A stretch of DNA of 64,000 nt from Paenibacillaceae bacterium (GCA_029256185.1 JAQSYI010000048.1:1-64000), one strand, 5' to 3'. Shown: positions 33,110 to 42,066, numbered from the stretch's first letter. Program-made: numbers and translations. The notes: a model not told the origin generated them from the letters alone.

Positions 33110-35801
33110 ACACACTTACCTCCTCTGCCTGCAGGGTAAAATAGAATACCGTGCCCCTGGGCTCATTGTCCCTTACCCCGATCATCCCCCCGTGGGCATT
33201 AACAATCGATTTGCACAGAGAAAGGCCCAGCCCCAAGCCCCGGCGCCCATCCCCGCGGCTGTTGTCTGCGGTATAGAACATCTCGAACAATCTGGCCTTG
33301 GCTTCCGCTCCGATACCCGGGCCATCATCGGACACCTCCACTACCACCATGTTCAAGTCCTGTCTGGCCGACAGCGTAATGTGCGATCCGGGTTGGGTAT
33401 ACTTAATGGCATTATCCACAAGGTTGATCAGCACCTGGACAATCAGCCGGGAATCCATCCGGGCCATCAGCAATTCGCCGTTTAACACAGTCCGAATGAT
33501 ATGCTTCCCGCTGTTGCGGTTAATATGCTGCAATGCTTCAGAGATAGCCTCCTCGATCAATTCAGGCTGCAGGTTCAGATTAAGGGTGCCGTTCTCAATC
33601 CGGCTGATGGAGAGCAGATTCTCCACCAGATGAATGAGCCACATGGAATCGTCATAAATGTCCGTGTACAGCCCCTTTTTCTGCTCCTCGCTCAGCACCT
33701 CCAGATTGCCGATGAGAATGCCTGCATTGCCGGAGATACTGGTAAGAGGAGTCCGCAAATCATGGGAAATCGCCCGGAGCAGATTGGCACGGAGCTGTTC
33801 TTGTTGAATCTGCATGGAGATTTCCTTCTGCTGGTCGTTCAGCTTCTCCTTCTCCAACGCAAGGGCGCATTCTCCCAGCATGGCAATCATCAGGCTTTTC
33901 TCAAACACCTCCAGAGGCTCCTCCTGATCCATGACAACAGCCGCCACGGCAAAAACTGTCTCCCCGCCGCGCACCGCATGATACAGGCAGCGGGCCTGGG
34001 AAAAGGTATCCGTTGTAGCTCCGGCCCGTTTATTGTTCTTCAGCACCCAATCGGCCACCATACGTTCATCATCGGCTGAGTAAACCCCGGCGGCGGTCTC
34101 CACCCCTTTCTTGGGATAGATCAACGGCTCCCTTAGCGCCTCTTGCGACACGGAGTAAAAAATGACCGTTCTGTCCAACAGCTTCACCAGTTGATGTGCC
34201 GTTTCATCAATAATGGCGGGTGCGTCCTTGGCCTGCTGCAGCTTCCGGCTGGTTTCCAGCAGGACCTCCGTACGATAGGCTTTCTGCGCGGATTGGCGGG
34301 CCTGCTCTCTGACCTGCATGGTCAGGGTGCTCATGATGAACGAAGCGGCCAGCATCACCACGAAGGTGATGGGATAACTGGAATCATATGCCCGGAGAGA
34401 ATAATGGGGCTCGGTAAAAAAATAGTTGAACACCAGCACACTCATAATAGAAGAAACAACACTGTACAGCCTTCCTTTTGTGACCAATGCGTTTATCAGA
34501 ACGCCCAGAATGTACACGGTAATAATGTTCGCTTCCCGCAGCCCCAGATAATCGAACCCCATGCCGGTAAGGGTGCAAGCCGCCAGTATAGACAAAGTTT
34601 TGGCCATATCGGCCAGGGACAGTGCGGGAGCCTTTACGTATAAGGGCAATGTTTGATGGAATCCCGGCTCGGTGTAGGGAATAATATATGTCTCGACATG
34701 AGGGACCAAAGCGATCAGCTTATCCACCACCGCGGATTTGGACAATCCCCGTTTTTTGTGGGGAGAGCGTCCCAGGACAATCTTCGAGACATGGCCCGTC
34801 TTAACATACTCTGCAATCTGCCCGGGAACATCTTCCCCGTACACCGTTGCCACTTGTGCGCCCAATTGCTCGGCCAATCGCAGATTCTCCCTTAATCCCG
34901 CTTGGTTCTTCTCCGTTAATTGTCTGGTTTCCGGCGTCTCCACGAACAATGCCGTGAACTGGCCATGAAAAGCCTCAGCCATTCTTGCTGCGGTCCGGAT
35001 CACCTTTTTATTGGAGGCAGCCGAAGATAAGCAGACCAGAATATGGTCTTTGGGGTCATATCCTGTACCCTTCGCCTGTACGCCCAGCTTGCCCGCCATT
35101 CGGTTCAGCTGGTTTGCTGTGATGCGCAGAGCAATCTCGCGCAACGCACTCCGTTTCTCTATGGATAATGTTTGTGTATTCGCTCCCTCTGTCTCCAGAC
35201 CGCCGCCGGTCTTCCCCATGCCCCAACGGTCGATCAACGCATCCGGTTCAATATCCACCAGCTCAATCTGGTCGGCACCTTCGAATACGCTGTCGGGAAT
35301 CCGGTCACAGGCCGGCATTCCGGTAATGGAAGCGGCAATATCGGCCAGGCTTTCAATCTGCTGGATGTCAATCGTCGTATACACATGGATTCCGGCGCGG
35401 AGCAGCTCCTCCACATCCTGGTATCTTCTTTTGTGGCGGCATCCCGCCCCGTTGGCATGGGCCAGATCGTCCACCAGAATAAGCGCGGGGTTTCTTTGCA
35501 GCGCACCATCCAGATCAAAGGCATTGCTGCCGGACCCGGCGCCCGCATGCCCCACATGAGGCAAGCACTCCAGGCCTTCCAGAAGAGCCTCCGTTCCAAG
35601 GCGGGCATGGGATTCAATATACCCCACCACCACATCCGCCCCCGCCCTCTTCAACTGATGACCCGCAACGAGCATGGCGCAGGTTTTGCCCGCACCCGGG
35701 GCATAGCCCACAAAAATCTTCAGCTTCCCCCGGACTTTCTCCGGCGGCATATCAACGGCATGCTTGAACGCAGACCCGGCTTCCATCGTTTTTTTTGCCA
35801 T
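33102..35801 (-). CDS. kdpD: Sensor histidine kinase KdpD, full length
   Basis: An 899-aa sensor of standard KdpD architecture. It has an N-terminal KdpD domain with Walker A GYAPGAGKT and Walker B LILVDDLAHANGAG, then a USP domain. Four TM segments follow at about 400-500 (ILAACTLTGMGFDYLGL onward), a GAF-like domain, the dimerisation domain with His in AISHDLRTPLTSISG, and an HATPase (LINLVDNAIKYTQPGS, GLGLGLSLCKSIVNAHGG). The USP domain contains CLSSAASNK...FTALF, close to the c-di-AMP-binding signature described for Staphylococcus KdpD, with one Ser replaced by Ala. ATG 35801 is preceded by GAAAGCGGGC. It forms a two-gene operon with kdpE behind a KdpE-type promoter. Confidence 0.95.
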   Translation of the reverse strand: MAKKTMEAGSAFKHAVDMPPEKVRGKLKIFVGYAPGAGKTCAMLVAGHQLKRAGADVVVGYIESHARLGTEALLEGLECLPHVGHAGAGSGSNAFDLDGALQRNPALILVDDLAHANGAGCRHKRRYQDVEELLRAGIHVYTTIDIQQIESLADIAASITGMPACDRIPDSVFEGADQIELVDIEPDALIDRWGMGKTGGGLETEGANTQTLSIEKRSALREIALRITANQLNRMAGKLGVQAKGTGYDPKDHILVCLSSAASNKKVIRTAARMAEAFHGQFTALFVETPETRQLTEKNQAGLRENLRLAEQLGAQVATVYGEDVPGQIAEYVKTGHVSKIVLGRSPHKKRGLSKSAVVDKLIALVPHVETYIIPYTEPGFHQTLPLYVKAPALSLADMAKTLSILAACTLTGMGFDYLGLREANIITVYILGVLINALVTKGRLYSVVSSIMSVLVFNYFFTEPHYSLRAYDSSYPITFVVMLAASFIMSTLTMQVREQARQSAQKAYRTEVLLETSRKLQQAKDAPAIIDETAHQLVKLLDRTVIFYSVSQEALREPLIYPKKGVETAAGVYSADDERMVADWVLKNNKRAGATTDTFSQARCLYHAVRGGETVFAVAAVVMDQEEPLEVFEKSLMIAMLGECALALEKEKLNDQQKEISMQIQQEQLRANLLRAISHDLRTPLTSISGNAGILIGNLEVLSEEQKKGLYTDIYDDSMWLIHLVENLLSISRIENGTLNLNLQPELIEEAISEALQHINRNSGKHIIRTVLNGELLMARMDSRLIVQVLINLVDNAIKYTQPGSHITLSARQDLNMVVVEVSDDGPGIGAEAKARLFEMFYTADNSRGDGRRGLGLGLSLCKSIVNAHGGMIGVRDNEPRGTVFYFTLQAEEVSVYE

Positions 35802-35852
35802 CTCCAGCCCGCTTTCCTTTGTTGTAGTGGCTGCTCCAGCGTTTTTGCTGTT

Positions 35853-36018
35853 AGGGCGTGTCTGAACACTCGCTTGAGGGCATCTTTCACCGCCTTTTCG
35901 CCCCGGGCTACGTTACTTTCCCTTGGCCCGGGGTCCCCGGTACGCCTGCGCAAAAGTGCCTTGCCAGAAACGAAAAATCGGGGAAATCTGCTCCCCTCGG
36001 AGTTTTCAAGCACACCCT
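35853..36018. repeat. Inverted-repeat element (copy B, 166 bp)
   Basis: The left end AGGGCGTGTCTGAACACTCG and right end GAGTTTTCAAGCACACCCT are imperfect terminal inverted repeats, the same family as 11255-11312 (shared CGCTTGAGGG next to the left end). The interior has no ORF. It sits between the kdpD -10 and the kdpD start, lengthening the leader. Confidence 0.7.
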
Positions 36019-36047
36019 AGTATATCATGGGGCATATGAATATCGTA

Positions 36048-36096
36048 TTATAACTTTGTCTTCAGTATTAAGATGGCATTAAGACGGCATAAGATT
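36048..36096 (-). promoter_or_regulatory. KdpE-type promoter of kdpDE
   Basis: On the minus strand three repeats (CTTAT, CTTAAT, CTTAAT) spaced 11 bp are followed after 14 bp by a perfect -10 TATAAT (36048-36053). The arrangement matches the promoters at 31552 and 32002 and implies autoregulation. Confidence 0.7.
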
Positions 36097-36191
36097 GTAC
36101 CAAGGGTTCACAGGCGAATAAGGAGCCGTCGTTGCAATCACCTTGCGACACGCCAAAAATGAACGTCTTGTGACATGTGAAATCCATAACT

Positions 36192-36229
36192 TGACAAATA
36201 AAGATATTTAATAAATAATTATTATTAAT
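36192..36229 (+). promoter_or_regulatory. ahpCF promoter with candidate PerR box
   Basis: -35 TTGACA (36192-36197), 17-bp spacer, -10 AATAAT (36215-36220). The sequence AAATAATTATTATTA overlapping the -10 resembles the PerR/Fur-type box TTATAATNATTATAA. Peroxide-inducible control of ahpCF by PerR is known in Bacillus. Confidence 0.6.
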
Positions 36230-36298
36230 CAGCTATTGGCTGTACATAACAGTAATTAAAAAAAATAAACCTGATTATAGGTGAGGAGGATTTTGAAT

Positions 36299-36862
36299 AT
36301 GTCCCTTATTGGAAAAGAAGTACTGCCGTTTAAAGCATCTGCCTATCACAATGGTAAATTTATTGACGTTACGGAAGCCGATTTCAAAGGAAAATGGAGT
36401 GTAGTTTGCTTTTATCCGGCTGACTTTACATTCGTATGCCCTACTGAGCTGGAAGACTTGCAGAACGAGTATGAAACGCTGAAGGGACTTGGTGTAGAAG
36501 TGTACTCCGTTTCTACCGATACCCACTTCACACATAAAGCCTGGCACGATACCTCTGACGCTATCGGTAAAATCACCTATATCATGATCGGCGATCCTTC
36601 CCATGTTATCTCCCGCAACTTCGATGTCCTGATCGAAGAGGATGGCCTGGCCGACCGCGGTACGTTCATCATCGATCCGGATGGAGTCGTTCAGGCGCTT
36701 GAGATTAACGCAGGCGGGATTGGCCGTGATGCCAGCATCCTGGTTAACAAGATCAAGGCTGCGCAATATGTCCGCAACAACCCCGGTGAAGTATGCCCGG
36801 CTAAGTGGCAAGAAGGCAGTTCCACGCTGAAGCCAAGTCTTGATCTCGTAGGCAAAATTTAA
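36299..36862 (+). CDS. ahpC: Alkyl hydroperoxide reductase subunit C (2-Cys peroxiredoxin)
   Basis: A 187-aa typical 2-Cys peroxiredoxin. The peroxidatic Cys47 is in FTFVCPTE, with the upstream Pro and Thr of the active site and the conserved Arg region RNFDVL. The resolving Cys is in GEVCPAKW near the C-terminus, which ends [10 protein letters not shown]. It reduces H2O2 and organic peroxides and is recycled by AhpF encoded next. ATG 36299 follows AGGAGG; three to six upstream in-frame codons have no site. Confidence 0.97.
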   Translation: MSLIGKEVLPFKASAYHNGKFIDVTEADFKGKWSVVCFYPADFTFVCPTELEDLQNEYETLKGLGVEVYSVSTDTHFTHKAWHDTSDAIGKITYIMIGDPSHVISRNFDVLIEEDGLADRGTFIIDPDGVVQALEINAGGIGRDASILVNKIKAAQYVRNNPGEVCPAKWQEGSSTLKPSLDLVGKI

Positions 36863-36877
36863 GGAGCTGAATTGGAT

Positions 36878-38407
36878 ATGGCGCTAGACGCAGATATAAA
36901 AGCGCAGTTAGCCCAATACCTTCAGCTGATGGAAGGCAATGTGCTGCTCAAAGTAAGTGCAGGGTCCGATAAGATATCCAATGAAATGGTGGCCCTGGTG
37001 GAAGAATTGGCTGCAATGTCAGCCTACATACAAGTTGAACATGTCTCATTGCCCAGAACCCCCAGCTTCAGCGTTAACCGGGTTGGCGAAGAAACGGGAA
37101 TTACCTTTGCAGGCATCCCGTTGGGGCATGAGTTTACCTCCCTGGTTCTGGCCCTGCTGCAAGTCAGCGGCAGAGCTCCCAGAACGGAGCAGAACATCAT
37201 CGATCAGATCAAGGGTATCAAAGGCGAGTACCATTTCGAGACCTATATTAGCCTGACATGCCACAACTGCCCTGATGTGGTGCAGGCGCTTAACATCATG
37301 AGCGTGCTCAATCCGGGCATAACCCATACGATGATCGACGGCGCAGCCTACAAGAGCGAAGTGGAAAGCAAGAATATCATGGCAGTACCCTCCGTTTACT
37401 TGAACGGGGAATTCTTCACAAGCGGCCGGATGACCGTAGAAGAAATTCTCGCCAAGCTGGGGAACGGTCCGGACTCCTCCGCGCTCTCCGACAAGGAGCC
37501 TTTTGATGTGCTTGTGGTGGGTGGCGGCCCCGCGGGAGCCAGCGCAGCGATTTATGCGGCCCGCAAGGGCATTCGTACCGGCATTGTCGCCGAACGCTTC
37601 GGCGGTCAGGTTATGGATACGCTGGGCATTGAGAATCTCATCGGTGTTAAATATACCGAGGGCCCCAAGCTTGTCGCAAACCTGGAAGAACATGTGAAGG
37701 AATACAACATTGACGTCATGAAGCTGCAGCGCGTCAAGCACCTCGAGAAGAAGGATCTGGTAGAGGTTGAACTGGAAAGCGGCGCAGTGCTGAAGAGCAA
37801 AACCGTCATTATCTCCACTGGAGCACGTTGGCGCAATGTGGGCGTACCCGGTGAAGCCGAGTTCAAAAACAAAGGGGTCGCCTATTGCCCTCACTGCGAC
37901 GGTCCTCTGTTCGCAGGCAAGCATGTAGCCGTCATCGGCGGAGGCAATTCCGGGATCGAGGCAGCTATCGATCTGGCCGGTGTGGTCGATCACGTTACTG
38001 TTCTGGAATTCATGCCGGAGCTGAAGGCTGACGCGGTCCTCCAAAAACGTCTTTACAGCCTGCCGAATGCCACCGTTCTGAAGAATGTCCAGACAAAGGA
38101 AATTACCGGAACCGACAAGGTAAACGGGATTACTTATGTGGAGCGCGACAGTGGAGCCGAGCATCATGTGGAATTGGCAGGCGTCTTTGTCCAGATTGGT
38201 CTGGTTCCGAACACCGACTGGCTTGGCGACACGCTGGAACGTACCCGCTTTGGCGAGATCGTTGTGAACAGCCACGGGGCAACCAGTGTTCCCGGAGTAT
38301 TCGCTGCAGGTGATTGCACCAACAGTCCCTATAAGCAGATCATTATCTCGATGGGATCGGGCGCCAATGCCGCCTTGGGCGCGTTTGATTATCTGATCCG
38401 GAATTAA
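36878..38407 (+). CDS. ahpF: Alkyl hydroperoxide reductase subunit F
   Basis: A 509-aa flavoprotein that reduces AhpC with NADH. The N-terminal double thioredoxin-like part has the redox motif CHNC. The C-terminal thioredoxin-reductase part has the FAD motif VVGGGPAGASAA, active-site CPHC and NAD-binding VIGGGNSGIEAA, ending in FAAGDCTNSPYKQIIISMGSGANAAL. I chose ATG 36878 (MALDADIKAQL), whose sequence matches the usual start of Bacillus AhpF. A TTG two codons earlier has better spacing to AAGGAG and cannot be excluded. It lies 15 bp after ahpC. Confidence 0.97.
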   Translation: MALDADIKAQLAQYLQLMEGNVLLKVSAGSDKISNEMVALVEELAAMSAYIQVEHVSLPRTPSFSVNRVGEETGITFAGIPLGHEFTSLVLALLQVSGRAPRTEQNIIDQIKGIKGEYHFETYISLTCHNCPDVVQALNIMSVLNPGITHTMIDGAAYKSEVESKNIMAVPSVYLNGEFFTSGRMTVEEILAKLGNGPDSSALSDKEPFDVLVVGGGPAGASAAIYAARKGIRTGIVAERFGGQVMDTLGIENLIGVKYTEGPKLVANLEEHVKEYNIDVMKLQRVKHLEKKDLVEVELESGAVLKSKTVIISTGARWRNVGVPGEAEFKNKGVAYCPHCDGPLFAGKHVAVIGGGNSGIEAAIDLAGVVDHVTVLEFMPELKADAVLQKRLYSLPNATVLKNVQTKEITGTDKVNGITYVERDSGAEHHVELAGVFVQIGLVPNTDWLGDTLERTRFGEIVVNSHGATSVPGVFAAGDCTNSPYKQIIISMGSGANAALGAFDYLIRN

Positions 38408-38423
38408 AGAATATATTTCCTTG

Positions 38424-38480
38424 CCAAATACCGGCTGTGCTTCCGACCTGAATATGGACGGATTGCACAGCCGGTATTGG
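38424..38480 (+). terminator. Hairpin after ahpF
   Basis: A perfect 14-bp stem AATACCGGCTGTGC / GCACAGCCGGTATT with a 24-base loop starts ~20 bp after ahpF. There is no strong T-run, so it may act as an RNA-stabilising structure or weak terminator. Confidence 0.5.
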
Positions 38481-38595
38481 CGTTGGTTCCATGGAAAAGT
38501 TTCGATATCCAGCCTGCGAATATTGTGCTATAATTTGCTCGCTTCCCTCCTTGGGCATGCCCTCATTCCTCTATGAAAGAAGACATAATCGAATC

Positions 38596-39759
38596 ATGAA
38601 ACCCACTTTATCCACTATGAGACCCTTGATTTATAAGAACGCCTCCAGATTTTGGCCCGTTATTAAGCAAGAGGCGGTGCTGGTGACCGCTTTTCTTTGT
38701 GCCGCACTGTCCATGTTTTTTGTTCCGCCATCCGCGGCCTATTTGGACTATATCGATTTTAAGGTGCTGGCTCTGCTTTTCTGCCTTATGATTGTTGTCG
38801 CCGGAGTACAGAACTGTGGACTGTTCGATGTTCTCGCCCAGAAGCTGTTATCAGGGCGCAAGCAGATCCGCAGGTTATGCCTTCTGTTAGTGATGATGCC
38901 GTTTTTCAGCTCCATGCTTATTACCAACGATGTAGCGTTGATTACCTTTGTGCCGTTCGCCATTGTTGTGCTTACCATGATTGACCGCTTGCATTACCTG
39001 ATCTACATCGTTACTTTGCAGACTCTTGCCGCCAACCTGGGGAGCATGGCCACTCCTGTGGGGAATCCCCAGAATCTCTACTTATACTCCCGCTTTCACA
39101 TCTCCATCTCCGGATTTTTTTCCGCTACGCTGCCATACACGCTGATCAGTCTTGTGGTGCTGGTTATTGGCATTTTATTTATCAATAAGGAAAAGATTGA
39201 GGTCCAATTCACCACCCGCCAAACCATAAAGAATACCAAGCAGCTCATCATACTGGCAGTTCTGTTCCTCCTCTGCCTGCTGTCCGTCTTTCATCTGGTG
39301 CATTACGGGATCGTACTGGCCATCGTGCTGCTGGCCATGCTTCTCTTCGCACAGGATTTGTTCCGCCGCGCGGACTACAGCCTGCTGCTGACCTTTGTTT
39401 TCTTTTTTATCTGTGCAGGCAACATAGGGAACATTCCGCAGCTGCAGCAGCTTCTTGCGGGGGTTATGGAGCGGAGCACATTTGTTTCGTCCTTGCTGGC
39501 CAGCCAGCTGATCAGCAATGTACCTGCCGCTGTCCTGCTTTCCGGCTTTACAGATCATTGGCGGCAATTACTCATCGGCACCAATATCGGAGGTTTGGGA
39601 ACCTTGGTTGCTTCTCTGGCCAGCCTGATCTCCTTCAAACTATACCTCAAAACACCCAATGCCCGTCCGTTCCGCTATTTGCGCGTTTTTACCCAAGCGA
39701 ATGCGGCGGGACTGCTCGTTCTGGTAACAGCCGCCTGGATCTGGGGCCATCTGTCGTAG
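38596..39759 (+). CDS. SLC13/ArsB-type ion transporter (anion permease family)
   Basis: An integral membrane protein of about 387 aa with around ten TM helices. Family motifs include ITNDVALITFVPFAI and NLGSMATPVGNPQNLYLY, the two re-entrant hairpin regions of the ion transporter superfamily. A mirrored LISNVPAAVLLSGFT / IGTNIGGLGTLVASLAS occurs in the second half. This class includes Na+/dicarboxylate, citrate and arsenite carriers; the substrate is not predictable. The start is uncertain: ATG 38596 (MKPTLSTMRP) has only a weak purine-rich site, and a later ATG at 38617 is possible. It lies alone downstream of ahpCF. Confidence 0.8.
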   Translation: MKPTLSTMRPLIYKNASRFWPVIKQEAVLVTAFLCAALSMFFVPPSAAYLDYIDFKVLALLFCLMIVVAGVQNCGLFDVLAQKLLSGRKQIRRLCLLLVMMPFFSSMLITNDVALITFVPFAIVVLTMIDRLHYLIYIVTLQTLAANLGSMATPVGNPQNLYLYSRFHISISGFFSATLPYTLISLVVLVIGILFINKEKIEVQFTTRQTIKNTKQLIILAVLFLLCLLSVFHLVHYGIVLAIVLLAMLLFAQDLFRRADYSLLLTFVFFFICAGNIGNIPQLQQLLAGVMERSTFVSSLLASQLISNVPAAVLLSGFTDHWRQLLIGTNIGGLGTLVASLASLISFKLYLKTPNARPFRYLRVFTQANAAGLLVLVTAAWIWGHLS

Positions 39760-39885
39760 CCAGGACTGCCCCCTCTCCCATCCATTCACTATGGAGGAAT
39801 AGAGCGCGGCCGCCTCTGCTTTACCAGTCCACTTTACTTATAACTCCATATTTACTTACAGTTGATTTTCTGTTACAATAAACAA

Positions 39886-39897
39886 GAACAAACGTTC
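39886..39897 (+). promoter_or_regulatory. Candidate LexA (SOS) box upstream of the heptad-repeat gene
   Basis: GAACAAACGTTC is a perfect GAAC-N4-GTTC palindrome about 130 bp before the start at 40026, just after a TACAAT that could be a -10. Confidence 0.45.
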
Positions 39898-40025
39898 CCA
39901 ATCCAGACAATTTCTTCAACTCTTGTCCCAATTGTGTGGTATCATAATAAGAAGTCGGGCATCTAGAGATTAGTACCTGACACTTGGGCTGCCTTCACGA
40001 AATACGACTAGAAGGAGCGATGATC

Positions 40026-40853
40026 ATGAGTGAACAGTTATTGCTGCAAATTCTCGACAAGCTGGGCGGTATGGAAACCAACATTATTGAGCTGAAAAGC
40101 GATGTTAGCACGATGAAGAGTGACATTGTTGTGCTCAAAAACGATGTGGGCACGATGAAGAGCGATATTGATGTGCTCAAGAGCGACGTGGGCACGATGA
40201 AGAGCGATATTGATGTGCTCAAGAGCGACGTGGGCACGATGAAGAGCGATATTGATGTGCTCAAGAGCGATGTGGGCACGATGAAGAGCGATATTGATGT
40301 GCTCAAAAACGATGTGGGCACGATGAAGAGTGACATTGTTGTACTCAAGAGCGATGTTGCTACACTGAAGAACGACGTTAGCACGCTTAAGAGTGATGTC
40401 GGCATACTCAAGAGTGACGTTACCACGCTTAAGAGCGACGTGAGCATACTCAAGAGTGACGTTGCAACACTTAAGAGCGACGTAAGCACACTCAAGAGTG
40501 ATGTTGACACGCTTAAGAGTGATGTCAGCATACTCAAAAGTGACGTTACCACGCTTAAGAGCGACGTGAGCATACTCAAGAGTGATGTTGATACGCTCAA
40601 GAGTGACGTTGACACGTTAAAGACTGAGGTTGTCAATATCAAAGAAACCATGGCAACCAAGCAGGATGTGGAGCTTTTGCCTGCTATCCGGCAAGCCTTG
40701 TGGGAAGTAAACGCAGAGGTTGTCGCATCCCGCGAAATAACTCAACATATTGAAGCTACATTAATAGGCTATGATAATATGTTCGATGTGTTGTCCAGAC
40801 GCTCCATTGAGCAGGAAGCAACATTGAAGAAGTTCAAGCTGATAGCGACCTGA
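40026..40853 (+). CDS. 26-heptad coiled-coil protein, 275 aa
   Basis: After an opening helix MSEQLLLQILDKLGGMETNI, residues ~20-200 are 26 consecutive 7-residue units alternating L-K-S-D-V-x-T/I with M-K-S-D-I-x-V. This predicts an uninterrupted parallel coiled coil with Leu/Met and Val/Ile at a and d. The DNA contains a nearly perfect 42-bp tandem repeat (14 residues), about four copies between 40149 and 40316, so copy number probably varies between strains. The C-terminal 70 residues are a different helical domain (TKQDVELLPAIRQALWEVNAEVVASREITQHIEA). ATG 40026 follows GAAGGAGCGATGATC. It is paralogous to the 14548 gene. Function is unknown; it has no signal peptide. Confidence 0.85.
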   Translation: MSEQLLLQILDKLGGMETNIIELKSDVSTMKSDIVVLKNDVGTMKSDIDVLKSDVGTMKSDIDVLKSDVGTMKSDIDVLKSDVGTMKSDIDVLKNDVGTMKSDIVVLKSDVATLKNDVSTLKSDVGILKSDVTTLKSDVSILKSDVATLKSDVSTLKSDVDTLKSDVSILKSDVTTLKSDVSILKSDVDTLKSDVDTLKTEVVNIKETMATKQDVELLPAIRQALWEVNAEVVASREITQHIEATLIGYDNMFDVLSRRSIEQEATLKKFKLIAT

Positions 40854-40872
40854 TCTCCGCCGCGATACATAC

Positions 40873-40899
40873 AAGAGTGAGCGCCCCTCACTCTTTTTG
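40873..40899. terminator. Bidirectional Rho-independent terminator
   Basis: Stem AAGAGTGAG / CTCACTCTT with T-run on the plus strand, between the heptad-repeat gene and the convergent lipoprotein gene. Confidence 0.85.
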
Positions 40900-40905
40900 T
40901 GTATT

Positions 40906-41679
40906 CTATTTATCCATCAAGGTAAAAGTAGTCGAATCCAGCCGATAGGTGTTCATTTCGTTATTGGCATAACCCGCTGTAAAGACTCCCTGCCCGCTGT
41001 CATAACCGACGCCTTGTTCAGCTTGCAGCGCCCTATTGACAAGCAGCTCCTGCAGACGGTCCTCTCTCCACTTCAGAATCGATAGCTCGGAATATGGATT
41101 GCCGGTCTGAGTCAGCAACTCCGCTTCTCCATCATGATCCACATCGGCAATCGTGACATCTTTGCCAAGATGAAGAAAGGGATATACCTCTCCATTCCTT
41201 TTCTCCACATAATCCGAGACGATTGCGCTGGCGCCTTCAAGTCCTTTGATCCAGATCAGCGATTTCCCGAAAACAGTTGCTTCCCCTGCCGTAATATGGT
41301 TCAGGTATGGTTCGGACCCGATGGGACCAATCTGAACAAATGCCCCTTTGTCATTTATAAAACCATACAGCAAGACATCCTTCTCCACCCTGCTCTCAAA
41401 AACGATCAAAGCTCCTCCGGAGAGCTCAATCTTCCTTAGAATAGTCTGCGGCAGCAAGGTTTTTTCCGGTTTTTGCTGAATGTCCTTCACCTCACTGTAC
41501 GCAGCTTCAATGATACGCGGTTCCCGGTGATTCCCAATCTGATGCGGGAGGGATGAAACGCCGGGCCCGGCAGATGGAGAAGCTGCTGGAGTCTTGCCTT
41601 GACACGCCGGAATCCATAGTAAAATGAGAGCAATATAGACAAGGAATCTTTTTGGAACAACCCGCTTCTTATCATTCAT
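40906..41679 (-). CDS. Lipoprotein with an FG-GAP/VCBS-like calcium motif
   Basis: A 257-aa predicted lipoprotein. The start ATG 41679 has GGGGGAG nine bases upstream; a longer reading has no site. The signal peptide KRFLVYIALILLWIPAC contains the lipobox (Cys ~27), with a Ser/Pro/Ala linker after it. The body is beta-rich, with DVTIADVDHDGEAELLTQTGNPYS near residue 200, the D-x-D-x-D-G calcium-loop type found in FG-GAP/VCBS propeller blades. With only one clear motif it may be a small or divergent propeller. It stands alone; a role as a surface binding protein is a guess. Confidence 0.75.
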   Translation of the reverse strand: MNDKKRVVPKRFLVYIALILLWIPACQGKTPAASPSAGPGVSSLPHQIGNHREPRIIEAAYSEVKDIQQKPEKTLLPQTILRKIELSGGALIVFESRVEKDVLLYGFINDKGAFVQIGPIGSEPYLNHITAGEATVFGKSLIWIKGLEGASAIVSDYVEKRNGEVYPFLHLGKDVTIADVDHDGEAELLTQTGNPYSELSILKWREDRLQELLVNRALQAEQGVGYDSGQGVFTAGYANNEMNTYRLDSTTFTLMDK

Positions 41680-42032
41680 ATGATTTGCTCCCCCGTCAAA
41701 ATAGCCTCCTCCTATATAGACAGTAAAATCCCTTTTATAGTTGCGTGTCCCCGGGCACAAATCACTGATTCTTAAACTACGTCAGCAGAATAAACCTACC
41801 ATATACAACCTGTCCCTCAATAAAGAACGTAAACCAACGAATTAACTCAAATTAACTGGAGTCAATGGGAGCCGGAATTGCTGCTTTCCATGATGATCCA
41901 GCCCAGGAAATGACGAACAGCCAGAGGTCTTGATCAGCGAGATTTCGGGGAAAGGAAAGGGGGAATGAGCATTTCCGGGAGCGGGCTTAACGGACACGAG
42001 CGCTTACAATAGGCCACTTCAGCCGCTGGTAA

Positions 42033-42066
42033 GGCCATTCTGTATGAAATTTCGCATACAATGGGC
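42033..42066. repeat. Dispersed palindrome CCATTCTGTATGAAATTTC family, copy B
   Basis: GGCCATTCTGTATGAAATTT continues with CGCATACAATGGGC. Copy A is at 31124-31157; the two share about 30 of 34 positions. Confidence 0.7.

Noticed and set aside
39995-40660. A 221-codon open frame antisense to the heptad-repeat gene
   Set aside because: It arises from the repeat codons read on the other strand, has no ribosome site, and gives a Leu/Ser/Thr low-complexity product.
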